A stretch of DNA of 64,000 nucleotides from Leptothrix cholodnii SP-6 (GTDB taxonomy: Bacteria; Pseudomonadota; Gammaproteobacteria; Burkholderiales; Burkholderiaceae_C). Positions 48,550 through 56,912 of the stretch are shown here, one piece after another. The first letter of the stretch is position 1. Each line of letters opens with the position of its first letter. Both the position numbers and the translations under genes were made by a program. Under the pieces are notes generated by a model. That model made no database searches. It saw nothing but the letters and a program-made list of their open reading frames with translations, and was not told where the DNA came from. The stretch is taken from contig NC_010524.1 of NCBI RefSeq assembly GCF_000019785.1, positions 2,108,001 through 2,172,000 of the forward strand. Reading direction: 5' to 3'.

Positions 48550-48572
48550 CAACTCCCGCGCCTGAATGAGCC

Positions 48573-48607
48573 GAGGCCGGCGCACCGTGGGGTGCGCCGG
48601 CCTCTTT
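48573..48607. terminator. Hairpin terminator between convergent genes
   Basis: GAGGCCGGCGCACC, loop GTGG, GGTGCGCCGGCCTC: a perfect 14-base stem followed by TTT. It lies between the molybdenum subunit and the convergent hydroxyacid dehydrogenase and may serve both directions. Confidence 0.85.
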
Positions 48608-48611
48608 CACG

Positions 48612-49610
48612 TCAGGTCGTCAGGACCTGCGGGTTCAGCGCCGTGGGCGGCGTGCCGCCGGTGAAACAGGCGATCAGGTTGTCGGCCGCCAGGTTGGCCA
48701 TCGCCGTGCGGGTGGGCAGGCTGGCGCTGGCGATGTGCGGGGTCAGCACGACGTTGGGCACGTCGAGCAGATCCGGGTGCACCTGGGGCTCGCCCTCGAA
48801 GACATCCAGCCCGGCCGCGGCAATCACGCCGCTCTTGAGCGCCTGCGCCAGCGCGGCGTCGTCGACGATGCCGCCGCGGGCGACGTTGGTGAGCGTCGCG
48901 GTCGGCTTCATCTGCGCCAGTTCAGCCGCGCCGATGCTGTGGTGCGACTGCGCGCTGTACGGCAGCACGATCACCAGGTGGTCGGCCTGGCGCAGCAGGT
49001 CTTCCTTGCCGAGCCAGCGCGCGCCCAGCGGCTGCTCCAGCTCGGGCGCCAGCCGCGAGCGGTTGTGATAGACCACCGGCATGCCGAAACCGAGCGCACC
49101 GCGCCGGGCGATGGCCTGGCCGATGCGGCCCATGCCGAGGATGCCCAGCGTGCGGCCGTGGACGTCCTGGCCGGCGAACATGTCGACCGCCCATTTGTTC
49201 CACTCGCCGCGGCGCAGGAAGCGTTCGCTCTCGGTGATGCGGCGCGCGGTGGCCATCATCAGCGCGAAGCCGAAGTCGGCGGTGGTCTCGGTCAGCACGT
49301 CGGGCGCGTTGCTGGCCAGCACGCCGCGTTCGGTGCAGGCCGGCACGTCGATGTTGTTGTAGCCGACCGCCATCGAGCACACCGCCTTGAGCTGCGGGCA
49401 GGCGGCCAGCACGCCGCGGTCGATCGGCTCGCCGGTGGTGACGAACACCGCGTCCATGCCCTGCAGGCGCTCGATCAGCTCGGCGCGCGACCAGACCTCG
49501 TCGGCCTCGTTGTGCTGCACGTCGAAGTGCTCGCGCAGCCGGGCAATGACGCTTGGGAAGACGGCGCGTGCCACCAGCAGTCGGGGGCGGCCCTGTTCGG
49601 ACGGATTCAT
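48612..49610 (-). CDS. D-2-hydroxyacid dehydrogenase (glyoxylate/hydroxypyruvate reductase type)
   Basis: A 332-residue NAD(P)-dependent dehydrogenase. The nucleotide-binding motif GILGMGRIGQAIARRG, the SMAVGYNNIDVPACTERGVLASN block, the catalytic Arg in NVARGGIVDDAALA, the Glu in GLDVFEGEPQVHPDLL and the His in NVVLTPHIASAS are all present. GhrB-like enzymes reduce glyoxylate, hydroxypyruvate or 2-ketogluconate; which one applies is not determined. It is followed upstream on the same strand by the transporter gene 25 bases away. Confidence 0.94.
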   Translation of the reverse strand: MNPSEQGRPRLLVARAVFPSVIARLREHFDVQHNEADEVWSRAELIERLQGMDAVFVTTGEPIDRGVLAACPQLKAVCSMAVGYNNIDVPACTERGVLASNAPDVLTETTADFGFALMMATARRITESERFLRRGEWNKWAVDMFAGQDVHGRTLGILGMGRIGQAIARRGALGFGMPVVYHNRSRLAPELEQPLGARWLGKEDLLRQADHLVIVLPYSAQSHHSIGAAELAQMKPTATLTNVARGGIVDDAALAQALKSGVIAAAGLDVFEGEPQVHPDLLDVPNVVLTPHIASASLPTRTAMANLAADNLIACFTGGTPPTALNPQVLTT

Positions 49611-49635
49611 GTCGTGTCTCCTGTGGGCACCGCGC

Positions 49636-51051
49636 TCAGCGGAACCAGATCAAGGTCATGACGGCAAACAGCGGCAACAGCACCAGGGTGCTCCACGCCA
49701 TGTAGCCGAAGAAGCTGGGCATCTTCAGGCCGCGGTCTTCGGCGATCGCCTTGACCATCAGGTTGGGCGCGTTGCCGATGTAGCTGTTGGCGCCCATGAA
49801 GACCGAGCCCGCGGACACCGCCGCCAGCACCGGTGCGAGCGTGGTCATCAGCACCTGCGGGTCGCCGCCGGCCAGGTTGAAGAACACCAGGTAGGTCGGC
49901 GCGTTGTCCAGGAACGACGACAGCAGGCCCGAGGCCCAGAAGTACATCGCCGGGATCGGCTGGCCGTCGGGCGCGGTGACGAGGTTGACGATCGGCGCAA
50001 ACGCCCCGGCGGTGCCGGCCTTGAGCATCGCCAGCACCGGGATGATGGTCAGGAAGATGCCGGCGAACAGCTTGGCCACCTCCTGCATCGGTGCCCAGTT
50101 GAACTGGTTCTGCTGGCGCGCGTTGTGAGGCGTGAACTCCAGCGACAGCAGCGTGATGACGATCAGCCCGACATCGCGCACCACCTGCTCCAGACCGACC
50201 GGCGTGCCGGCGATGTCGAAGCTGATGCCCGGTTTCCAGGTGCCGCTCATCAGCACCAGGGCGACCACGCCCAGCAGCAGCAGGCCGTTGATGTGGCCTT
50301 CGATGCCGAAGCTGTGATCGTCGGGCGTGGGGTCGGCGCGCACCACGCCTTCGCGCCGGTAGTACCAGGTGTCGATGACGAAGAAGATCGCCAGCAGCGC
50401 GCCGACGAGAGCCAGCGTCTCGGGAAAGATGTGGCTGAGCGTCCAGAAGAAATCGACGCCCTTGAGGAAACCCAGGAACAGCGGCGGGTCGCCCAGCGGC
50501 GTCAGCGAGCCGCCGGCGTTGCTGACGATGAAGATGAAGAACACGATCACGTGGGCGGCGTGCTTGCGGTTGTCGTTGGCACGGATCAGCGGGCGCACCA
50601 TCAGCATCGACGCGCCGGTGGTGCCCATGAAGCTCGCCAGCACCGCGCCGATCACCATCAGCACCACGTTGAAGCCCGGGCTGCCATGGAAGTTGCCGCG
50701 GATGTAGATGCCGCCGGCCACCGTGTAGAGCGCGGTCAGCAAGATGATGAACGGGATGTACTCGGCCAGCAGGGCGTGCACGAAACCCTGCCCGGCCATC
50801 GCCGGCCCGTAGAAAAAGGCAAACGGCAGCAGGAACGCCAGCGCCCAGGCCGCGGTGATCTTGCCGTAATGGTGGTGCCAGACGATCGGCGACACCAGCG
50901 GGCACAGCGCGATCGACAGCAGCAGGCCGGCGAACGGCACGGCCCAGGCCCCGCCCAACTGGCTGCCGTCCACGTCGGCCGCCTGTGCGGCAATCGGCAA
51001 CAGCAGGGCCGCCAGCCCGAGGCCCAGGGCCCGAAGGGGCGCTTTCGACAT
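49636..51051 (-). CDS. NhaD/ArsB-type sodium:proton antiporter family protein
   Basis: A 471-residue inner-membrane transporter of the ion transporter superfamily. A signal-like first helix (APLRALGLGLAALLLPIAAQA) is followed by about 12 hydrophobic segments. Conserved loops are SNAGGSLTPLGDPPLFLGFL and SSFLDNAPTYLVFFN, plus NSYIGNAPNLMVKAIAE, typical of the NhaD/CitM group. The start at 51051 is the family start; the open frame extends upstream through the antisense of the next gene. The ion specificity is not certain. Confidence 0.88.
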   Translation of the reverse strand: MSKAPLRALGLGLAALLLPIAAQAADVDGSQLGGAWAVPFAGLLLSIALCPLVSPIVWHHHYGKITAAWALAFLLPFAFFYGPAMAGQGFVHALLAEYIPFIILLTALYTVAGGIYIRGNFHGSPGFNVVLMVIGAVLASFMGTTGASMLMVRPLIRANDNRKHAAHVIVFFIFIVSNAGGSLTPLGDPPLFLGFLKGVDFFWTLSHIFPETLALVGALLAIFFVIDTWYYRREGVVRADPTPDDHSFGIEGHINGLLLLGVVALVLMSGTWKPGISFDIAGTPVGLEQVVRDVGLIVITLLSLEFTPHNARQQNQFNWAPMQEVAKLFAGIFLTIIPVLAMLKAGTAGAFAPIVNLVTAPDGQPIPAMYFWASGLLSSFLDNAPTYLVFFNLAGGDPQVLMTTLAPVLAAVSAGSVFMGANSYIGNAPNLMVKAIAEDRGLKMPSFFGYMAWSTLVLLPLFAVMTLIWFR

Positions 51052-51152
51052 CTCTACTCCTCGTTGTCTTGACTCGATGCGGCAATTGCGCCGCTGCGGC
51101 GCGCATCCTAGGGGCAGCGCAGCCCCCGCGCGAGAGCATCTGCCCGGATGGG

Positions 51153-52109
51153 TCACGCGTCGGCCAGCGCGCCGCGGGTCTGACGGGGCCACTGATGCCA
51201 GCATGCGAGCGCCTCGCGCCAGGTCTGCATCTGCACCGCCACGGTGTCCTCGATCGTCCGGCCGTAGCCGCCGCCCATGCTGATCGCCACCGGCACGCCG
51301 CGTTGGCGGGCGGCCTGCAGCACGCGCCGATCGCGTTCGGCCAGGCCGGCGGCGCTGATCTTGAGGCGGCCGAGCCGGTCGCCCTCGTGCGGATCGGCGC
51401 CGGCGATGTAGAAGATCAGCCCCGGCGGTGACTCGGCGTGGTGCTGCCAGAGCCGTTCCAGCGCAGCGTCGAGCGCCTGCAGATACGGCCCATCGGTGCA
51501 GCCGTCGGGCAGATCGACGTCGTGGTCGCTGGCCACCTTGCGGAACGGGAAGTTCTTTTCGCCGTGCATCGACAGCGTGTAGACCATCGGATCGTCGGCA
51601 AAGATCGACGCCGTGCCGTTGCCCTGGTGCACGTCGAGGTCGATCACCGCGATACGCAGGAACTGTCGATGCCGACGGTGCCACTCGGCCTGCATCAGTC
51701 GCGCGGCCACGGCCACGTCGTTGAAGACGCAGAAGCCGCTGCCGCCGCCGGCGCTGGCGTGATGGGTGCCGCCGGCCAGGTTGCCCGAGATGCCTTCGGC
51801 CAGTGCGCAGCGTGCGGCGGCGATGGTCGCGCCCACCGAGCGCCGGGCCCGCTCGGCCATCGCGGGCGACCACGGAAAACCGATCTCGCGCTCCTGCTGC
51901 GCGCTCAGCCTGCCGTGCTGCACGGCGTCGACATAGGCGGGTTCGTGCACCAGGGCCAGTTCGCCGTCGCTGGCCGCCGCAGCCTGGACCAGCCTGACCG
52001 CGGCCAGTTCGGCCGCCACGGCGTCGCGCAGCAACCGGTACTTGTGCATCGGGAAACGATGCCCTGCCGGCAGGGGCAGCACGAAGTGGTCGCTGTAGTG
52101 GAGCTGCAT
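51153..52109 (-). CDS. Histone deacetylase superfamily protein
   Basis: A 318-residue class II-like zinc amidohydrolase (acetylpolyamine amidohydrolase/AcuC group). Active-site blocks: GGTHHASAGGGSGFCVFNDVA (the HH dyad), VIDLDVHQGNGTASIF (zinc-binding D and H), and SMGGGYGRTIEDTV near the C-terminus. Bacterial members remove acyl groups from polyamines, acetoin-pathway proteins or small molecules; the target is unknown here. It stands alone, divergent from the phasin gene. Confidence 0.93.
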   Translation of the reverse strand: MQLHYSDHFVLPLPAGHRFPMHKYRLLRDAVAAELAAVRLVQAAAASDGELALVHEPAYVDAVQHGRLSAQQEREIGFPWSPAMAERARRSVGATIAAARCALAEGISGNLAGGTHHASAGGGSGFCVFNDVAVAARLMQAEWHRRHRQFLRIAVIDLDVHQGNGTASIFADDPMVYTLSMHGEKNFPFRKVASDHDVDLPDGCTDGPYLQALDAALERLWQHHAESPPGLIFYIAGADPHEGDRLGRLKISAAGLAERDRRVLQAARQRGVPVAISMGGGYGRTIEDTVAVQMQTWREALACWHQWPRQTRGALADA

Positions 52110-52188
52110 GGATCAATTGTGACAAACGTCAACAAAGCAGCCACTTTAGGGGCGACCATCTAATGCTTGCTGCAGCGCAACATCGCGC

Positions 52189-52216
52189 TTGCATTTCAAT
52201 CTCTCTTGCCTATACT
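52189..52216 (+). promoter_or_regulatory. Probable sigma-70 promoter of the phasin gene
   Basis: TTGCAT at 52189-52194 and TATACT at 52211-52216, separated by 16 bases. Transcription would start near 52223, about 60 bases before the phasin ATG. It is a clear near-consensus pair in a region that is AT-richer than the surrounding genes. Confidence 0.65.
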
Positions 52217-52283
52217 GAGTTCATGTTGCGGCGCAGCATCAACGCAAGCAAGCAATTTATCTTTCAACTGTGGAGCCACACTC

Positions 52284-52847
52284 ATGAGCAATTCCCCCGA
52301 GCAATTCGCCGCTGCTGGCAAGGCCAACCTCGAAGCCCTGGTCGAACTGGGCCAGAAGACTTTTGAAGGCGTCGAGAAGCTGGTCGAACTGAACCTGCAA
52401 GCCGCCCGCTCGAACATGGGCGAAGGCGTCGACGCTGCCAAGGCACTGTTCGCGGTCAAGGATGCTCAGGAGCTGTTCGCCCTGCAATCGTCGCTGATGC
52501 AGCCCGCCACCGAAAAGGCCACCGCCTACGGTCGTCAGGTGTACGAGATCGCCCAGAGCACGCAAGCTGAAGTCGCCAAGCTGGCCGAAGCCCAGTACGC
52601 CGCCCTGCAGCAGAACATTGCCGCGCTGGTCGACACCGCCGTCAAGAACGCCCCGGCCGGCAGCGAAGGCGCTGTTGCCATGGTTCGTCAGGCCGTGACT
52701 GCCGCCAATACGGCGCTCGAAAACGCCCAGAAGGCTGCCAAGCAGGCCGTCGGTGTTGCTGAAGCCAACTTCGAAGCCATGAGCCAGACCGCTGCCAAGG
52801 CCGCGTCGGCTGTGGCCCCGAAGGCTGCTCGCCGCGCTGCGGCCTGA
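52284..52847 (+). CDS. Phasin family protein
   Basis: A 187-residue phasin that coats polyhydroxyalkanoate granules. The phasin_2-type core (MSNSPEQFAAAGKANLEALVELGQKTFEGVEKLVELNLQAAR in part, then AKALFAVKDAQELFALQSSLMQPATEKATAYGRQVYEIA) is alpha-helical, and the C-terminus is an Ala/Lys-rich tail (KAASAVAPKAARRAAA). GGAG precedes the ATG at 52284; longer upstream frames are spurious. Codon use suggests high expression, fitting a strong promoter. Confidence 0.95.
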   Translation: MSNSPEQFAAAGKANLEALVELGQKTFEGVEKLVELNLQAARSNMGEGVDAAKALFAVKDAQELFALQSSLMQPATEKATAYGRQVYEIAQSTQAEVAKLAEAQYAALQQNIAALVDTAVKNAPAGSEGAVAMVRQAVTAANTALENAQKAAKQAVGVAEANFEAMSQTAAKAASAVAPKAARRAAA

Positions 52848-53164
52848 TTGCTGTTGACACGGTTTGAACCACGCAGCACCGTTCAAAGTGCCCGCGGGCG
52901 GCACCGGAAGCATTGAACTTCCGGCGTCCGACCCGATCATTCAAGGGCGCGAACTGTGCAGACAGGTTGCGTGACTGGTTGTCTCCTCGGTACTTCGTGA
53001 AAGCCCGCTTTCCAGGTACCTTCAAACCCGGCTGTCAGGCCGGGTTTTTTTTCGTCTGCACGAGCCTGTCGTGTTGCTGCAACTGACGATGACGGCGATT
53101 GCCGACGGCACACGTTTTCATCGACATGGACGTCCTGCCTGAATGGCCGATGACGGGGCAGATG
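52848..53164. other. Spacer after the phasin gene
   Basis: 317 bases: a 3' untranslated stretch of about 175 bases, a strong terminator (listed separately), and then the upstream region of a small exported protein. No gene is supported in it. Confidence 0.6.
53024..53052 (+). terminator. Intrinsic terminator of the phasin transcript
   Basis: AAACCCGGC, loop TGTCAG, GCCGGGTTT followed by five more T. The stem is perfect. It lies about 175 bases after the phasin stop. Confidence 0.9.
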
Positions 53165-53599
53165 GCAAATTCCCCGACAATCGCCGCCATGCAAGGCCTG
53201 CGCGCGCAACACCGATGGATCAGCTGGATGGGCGTCATGCTCGTCCTGATGAGCCTGCTCGCGCCTACCGTGAGCCATGCGGTCCGCGACGCGCGGGGCG
53301 TTGCATCGGCGGCCTCGATCCTGAGCGCCTGGTGCAGTCCGTCGACACTGTCGCAGGATCAGGGCGCCCAATCCGCGTCGGCCGCCGATTCGACCGATCG
53401 GCACGATGCACTCGCCGGTGAACCCGCTTGCGGTTATTGCCTCTCGGCCGCACTGAACACCGGTGTCGCGGCCGCGCAGACACGAGCGGTCAAGCCGCCG
53501 CTTCAGCCGGTCGCCCGGACGCATCGTTCCGAGGCCCGGCCGCTGGGCACCGAGCTGCCGACGCGGCACCGCTCGCGAGCCCCGCCGCTGTCGTCCTGA
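53165..53599 (+). CDS. DUF2946-like small exported protein
   Basis: About 144 residues. A hydrophobic segment (WISWMGVMLVLMSLLAPTVSHA) is followed by ILSAWCSPSTLS and ACGYCLSAAL, the pattern of DUF2946 proteins (one Cys plus a CxxC) that often sit in copper clusters. The start is uncertain: Met codons at 53126, 53165 and 53189 are possible; 53165 is a compromise. The location beside PCuAC and SCO genes suggests a role in copper handling, which is inference. Confidence 0.65.
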   Translation, partial: ANSPTIAAMQGLRAQHRWISWMGVMLVLMSLLAPTVSHAVRDARGVASAASILSAWCSPSTLSQDQGAQSASAADSTDRHDALAGEPACGYCLSAALNTGVAAAQTRAVKPPLQPVARTHRSEARPLGTELPTRHRSRAPPLSS

Positions 53600-53746
53600 G
53601 CGCACCGCTCTCGCCGTGCGAGCACAGCGGCGCCACGCCGGCCCGGCCGGCTGTGCGCCACGCCATTCAGAACCTTGCACGGACACCCTCGTCCGCAGTC
53701 CCAACGGCTTGTGTTGCCGCAACGCAGGCCCGATGAAAGATCGATC

Positions 53747-53818
53747 ATGAATCTGCTCTCACGTATCGGCTCAGGTTGCGTGACCGTGGCGCCGGCCCTC
53801 GCGTTCGCCGCAACCTGA
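53747..53818 (+). other. 23-codon frame, possible leftover leader of a lost gene
   Basis: ATG at 53747 encodes MNLLSRIGSGCVTVAPALAFAAT and stops at 53816. It looks like a signal peptide with an AFA-A cleavage site but no mature protein. In related copper clusters a TonB-dependent receptor often lies at this place, so it may be a deletion remnant. This is weak evidence. Confidence 0.25.
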
Positions 53819-53829
53819 AGGGCAACAAC

Positions 53830-54345
53830 ATGCGCACTGAAATGAACGCCAGGGCCCGGATGATCGCGTCGGCATGCGCCATGACCTTCGCGGTGCTGAT
53901 GCCGAACGTCGCACCGGCCCATGAGGCCAGGGCCGGCGCCGTCACCATCGAGCATCCTTATGCCGTGCCGACGCCGCCCGGGGCCAGAACCGGCGGCATG
54001 TATTTCCGACGGCTGAAGAACGGTGGCGCCGATCTCGACCGGCTGACCGCGGCGAGCACGCCGATCGCCCGCACGATCGAGTTCCACCGCATGCAGATGG
54101 ACGGCGACGTCATGAGGATGCGTGCCCAGCCGACCATCGACCTGCCACCCGGCAAGGAACTCGAGGTGCGCCACGGCGGCACGCTGCACCTGATGCTGCT
54201 CGACCTGAAACAGCCGCTCAAGGACGGCGACCGCTTTCCGGTCACGCTCACGTTCGAGCGGGGTGGCAGGCAGGAGGTGATGGTCTGGGTGCAGCGCCCA
54301 CGTGCAGCCGCCACGGCCCCCGAACATGACGCACACAAACACTGA
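53830..54345 (+). CDS. Copper chaperone PCu(A)C
   Basis: A 171-residue periplasmic copper(I) chaperone. It has a signal peptide (MIASACAMTFAVLMPNVAPA), mature AHEARAGAVTIEHPYAVPTPPGA, and the copper motif H-x(10)-M style: EFHRMQMDGDVMRMRA then GGTLHLMLLDLKQPL. It supplies copper to the CuA site of cytochrome oxidase, often together with SCO. It ends in a His-rich tail (EHDAHKH). AAGGG precedes the ATG. The SCO gene follows after 13 bases, and a second PCuAC gene lies beyond it. Confidence 0.93.
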   Translation: MRTEMNARARMIASACAMTFAVLMPNVAPAHEARAGAVTIEHPYAVPTPPGARTGGMYFRRLKNGGADLDRLTAASTPIARTIEFHRMQMDGDVMRMRAQPTIDLPPGKELEVRHGGTLHLMLLDLKQPLKDGDRFPVTLTFERGGRQEVMVWVQRPRAAATAPEHDAHKH

Positions 54346-54358
54346 GGAAACCAGGCCC

Positions 54359-54952
54359 ATGCTGCATCGACGTCGTTTTCAACTGAGCCTGCTGGCTGCC
54401 GGCGTGCTGGCGCTGGCCGGCTGCAAGGACGCCCCGCCGCCGTTCAAGAACCTGGACATCACCGGCTCCGACTACGCCCGCAGCTTCGACCTGCAGGCGC
54501 CCGATGGCAGGAACCGCTCGCTGGCCGATTTCAAGGGCCGGCTGGTGATGGTGTTCTTCGGCTTCACGCAATGCCCGGACGTCTGTCCGACCGCACTCAG
54601 CCGCGCCGTTGCGGTGCGGCAGATGCTGGGTGCGGACGCCGAGCGCCTGCAGGTGATCTTCATCACCGTCGACCCCGAGCGCGACACCGCCGAACTGCTG
54701 TCGCAGTACATGGCCGCGTTCGACCCGAGCTTCCTGGCCCTGCGCGGCGACCTGGTGCGCACGACCGAGGTGGCGCGCGAGTTCAAGGTGTTCTTCAACA
54801 AGGTGCCCACCGGTTCCTCGTACACCATGGACCACACCGCCTTGTCGTACGTGTTCGACACCCAGGGCCGCCTGCGCCTGGCGGTGCGGCATTCGCAGGG
54901 CGCCGAAGACGTGGCGCACGACCTGAAGCTGCTGCTGCACGAATCGACCTGA
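54359..54952 (+). CDS. SCO family lipoprotein (cytochrome oxidase copper assembly)
   Basis: A 197-residue SCO1/SenC protein, a thioredoxin-fold copper chaperone and reductase for CuA of cytochrome c oxidase. The lipobox is LAGC (C22), the copper ligands are in FFGFTQCPDVCPTAL (CxxxC) and the His in SYTMDHTALSYV. FITVDPERDTAELL is also a family mark. The start at 54359 begins MLHRRRFQLSLLAAG. It lies between two PCuAC genes. Confidence 0.95.
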   Translation: MLHRRRFQLSLLAAGVLALAGCKDAPPPFKNLDITGSDYARSFDLQAPDGRNRSLADFKGRLVMVFFGFTQCPDVCPTALSRAVAVRQMLGADAERLQVIFITVDPERDTAELLSQYMAAFDPSFLALRGDLVRTTEVAREFKVFFNKVPTGSSYTMDHTALSYVFDTQGRLRLAVRHSQGAEDVAHDLKLLLHEST

Positions 54953-55034
54953 TCCCGCCTGCGGACCGGCATCCGCGCCGGTCTCGTCCTTGTTTTCACC
55001 CTCCGATTTCCCCGTTCACTTCAAAGGAACCGAC

Positions 55035-55499
55035 ATGAACATCCGCACCCTCACCCTGCTCGCCGGCCTCGCGATCACCGGCCTGGCACAAGCCGAAGTC
55101 ACCGTGGCCGAACCGTGGGTGCGTGCCACCGTGGCCCAGCAGAAGGCCACCGGCGCCTTCATGACGCTGACCTCGACCGGCGATGCCCGCCTGATCTCGG
55201 CCAGCTCGCCCGCTGCCGGCGTGGTCGAGGTGCACGAGATGGCGATGGAAGGCGACGTCATGAAGATGCGCGCCGTGCCGGCCGTCAACCTGCCCGCCGG
55301 CAAGGCGGTCGACCTGAAGCCGGGTGGTTATCACATCATGCTGATGGGGCTCAAGCAGCCGCTCAAGGCCGGCGAGACGGTGTCCGTCACGCTGGTCGTC
55401 GAAGGCAAGGACCAGAAGCGCGAGACCGTCGAAGTGCAGGCACCGGTGCGCGCGCTGGGCGGCATGAAGATGGAGCACAAGATGGAACACAAGCACTGA
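55035..55499 (+). CDS. Copper chaperone PCu(A)C
   Basis: A 154-residue second PCuAC protein. Signal peptide (NIRTLTLLAGLAITGLAQA), then EVTVAEPWVRATVAQQKATGAFM, the copper-binding VEVHEMAMEGDVMKMRAVPA and GGYHIMLMGLKQPLKAGE. The C-terminus is Met/His-rich (GGMKMEHKMEHKH), which may add a copper site. AAAGGAAC lies just upstream. It is more typical of the family than the first copy; the two are clearly diverged paralogues. Confidence 0.95.
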   Translation: MNIRTLTLLAGLAITGLAQAEVTVAEPWVRATVAQQKATGAFMTLTSTGDARLISASSPAAGVVEVHEMAMEGDVMKMRAVPAVNLPAGKAVDLKPGGYHIMLMGLKQPLKAGETVSVTLVVEGKDQKRETVEVQAPVRALGGMKMEHKMEHKH

Positions 55500-55564
55500 T
55501 CGACACGGACTGCAGCGCGGCGACCGGCCGGTGGCCGGATTGCACGCTGCAGCCGGTCGGGCGC

Positions 55565-56266
55565 TCAGTCGCGGATGCGGCTGCGCGTCATGCCCACGGG
55601 CAGCTCGCCGCCTTCGAGCAGCAGGCCGCTGGCCAGGCGCACGCGGCGATGGCCGTGATCGGCGAGCAGGCCGCTGCGTCGCAGGCTCGACACCACACGC
55701 GAAACGGTCTCCGAGGCGGTCATCGTGACGGCCGACATGTCGGCCAGCGACGGCAGTTCGCAGACGATCGGTTCTTGCGTGTCGCCGGCCCGGCTCGCCG
55801 TGGCGCCCTCGTCGACGCCGGCCAGCATCAGCAGCAGCCGTCGCACCCGCTCGCTGGCACTGCCGGCCCGCACCTTGCCGAGACTGGCGCCCTGCGACTG
55901 GCGACGCAGCAGCGCGTTGAGCAGCACGTCGCGCCACTCGGTGTCCGACATGCGGCGCAGCGGCGCGATTTCGCTGTCGACGAGTGCCCGCACATCGCAG
56001 GTCGGCGACCAGCCGTGCAGGGCCTCGAGTCCGACCAGATCGCCCGGCCAGGCGAGCTGAAGGTTTTCGGGTCCTGAGCCGGGTCGATCGATGCGCAGCG
56101 CGCCGCTGATCAGCACGCAAGGCACCGCGCTGCCGCCGGCGCGCAGGACCTGTTCGCCACGTTCATAGTCTCGGCGCATCGGGCGCGGGGGTGACGGGAA
56201 GTCCGGCTGGTGGCGGTCGTTGAGGTGAGCGCGCAGGGAACTGCGCGGCATGTCCATGAGAATCAT
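55565..56266 (-). CDS. Crp/Fnr family transcriptional regulator
   Basis: A 233-residue regulator with an N-terminal cyclic-nucleotide-binding-like domain (YERGEQVLRAGGSAVPCVLISGALRIDRPGSG, AWPGDLVGLEAL) and a C-terminal winged helix (PSLADMSAVTMTASETVSRVVSSLRRSGLL). There is no FNR-type N-terminal cysteine cluster. AAGGAAAG upstream of the ATG at 56266 fixes the start. It converges with the PCuAC gene and may control the copper/oxidase genes, but this is only positional. Confidence 0.9.
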   Translation of the reverse strand: MILMDMPRSSLRAHLNDRHQPDFPSPPRPMRRDYERGEQVLRAGGSAVPCVLISGALRIDRPGSGPENLQLAWPGDLVGLEALHGWSPTCDVRALVDSEIAPLRRMSDTEWRDVLLNALLRRQSQGASLGKVRAGSASERVRRLLLMLAGVDEGATASRAGDTQEPIVCELPSLADMSAVTMTASETVSRVVSSLRRSGLLADHGHRRVRLASGLLLEGGELPVGMTRSRIRD

Positions 56267-56405
56267 CGGGTGTCTTTCCTTGGCGGCATGGCTGCCGACT
56301 GATCCGGATCGCATCGCGCCTGGCACGGGGTGCGCGGCAGACGCGCCCGGAATCCGTGCCGGCAGAGCGATCGCATTGGCGGCCGTGTGGGCCGTGGCGG
56401 TCGGA

Positions 56406-56786
56406 TCAGGCCGAAGGAGGGGCCCGCGCGGGCAGTCGAACCCAGGCCGGCGGGGTGCGGTCGCGCGCATCGACGCCGTCAGGCTGGCGATCGACCCGCG
56501 CCCACGTGGCCGGCGCGTGGTTCTGCCCCGACGCAGGCGGCAGCGCATCGAACAGCTTGCCGCACAGCGCGCAATGGGTGCCGCCGTGCCGGACGGCGTC
56601 CGGCTGCGACGAGTCGGCCGATCCCGGCAGGCGCTCGCCCGCCACCTGGCAGTAGTCGCTCCCGCCCGCTGCAGGGCCGTTCAGGCGCATCGACAGCAGC
56701 TGCGACCAGGCCGGCGACAGCGCAGCGAACAGCAGGCTCGCCAGCAGCAGCCGTAGCAGTCGGACGCGAGGGTGTCGGGCGGTCAT
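56406..56786 (-). CDS. DUF2946-like small exported protein
   Basis: A 126-residue protein with a signal peptide (VRLLRLLLASLLFAALSPAWS), one Cys in GGSDYCQVAG and a CxxC in HGGTHCALCGKLFDAL, matching the DUF2946 pattern. The C-terminus is Arg/Pro-rich. It is upstream of the Crp/Fnr gene on the same strand (140 bases). Function unknown; placement again suggests copper. Confidence 0.65.
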   Translation of the reverse strand: MTARHPRVRLLRLLLASLLFAALSPAWSQLLSMRLNGPAAGGSDYCQVAGERLPGSADSSQPDAVRHGGTHCALCGKLFDALPPASGQNHAPATWARVDRQPDGVDARDRTPPAWVRLPARAPPSA

Positions 56787-56912
56787 GAAAGGCGGTTCAG
56801 GCGTGCAGGTGGATCAAGCCGGCAGAAATGCTAACAGCGTCGGTGGCCGGCGTGCGCCCGGGCGGTCGCGGATGCTGCGCATCGTGCGCAAGCACCGCCC
56901 GCAGGTGCTCCA

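Noticed and set aside
55500..55564. CTGCAGCG...CGCTGCAG hairpin between the PCuAC and Crp/Fnr genes as a terminator
   Set aside because: The stem is interrupted by a long loop and there is no T run on either side; at most a weak convergent structure.
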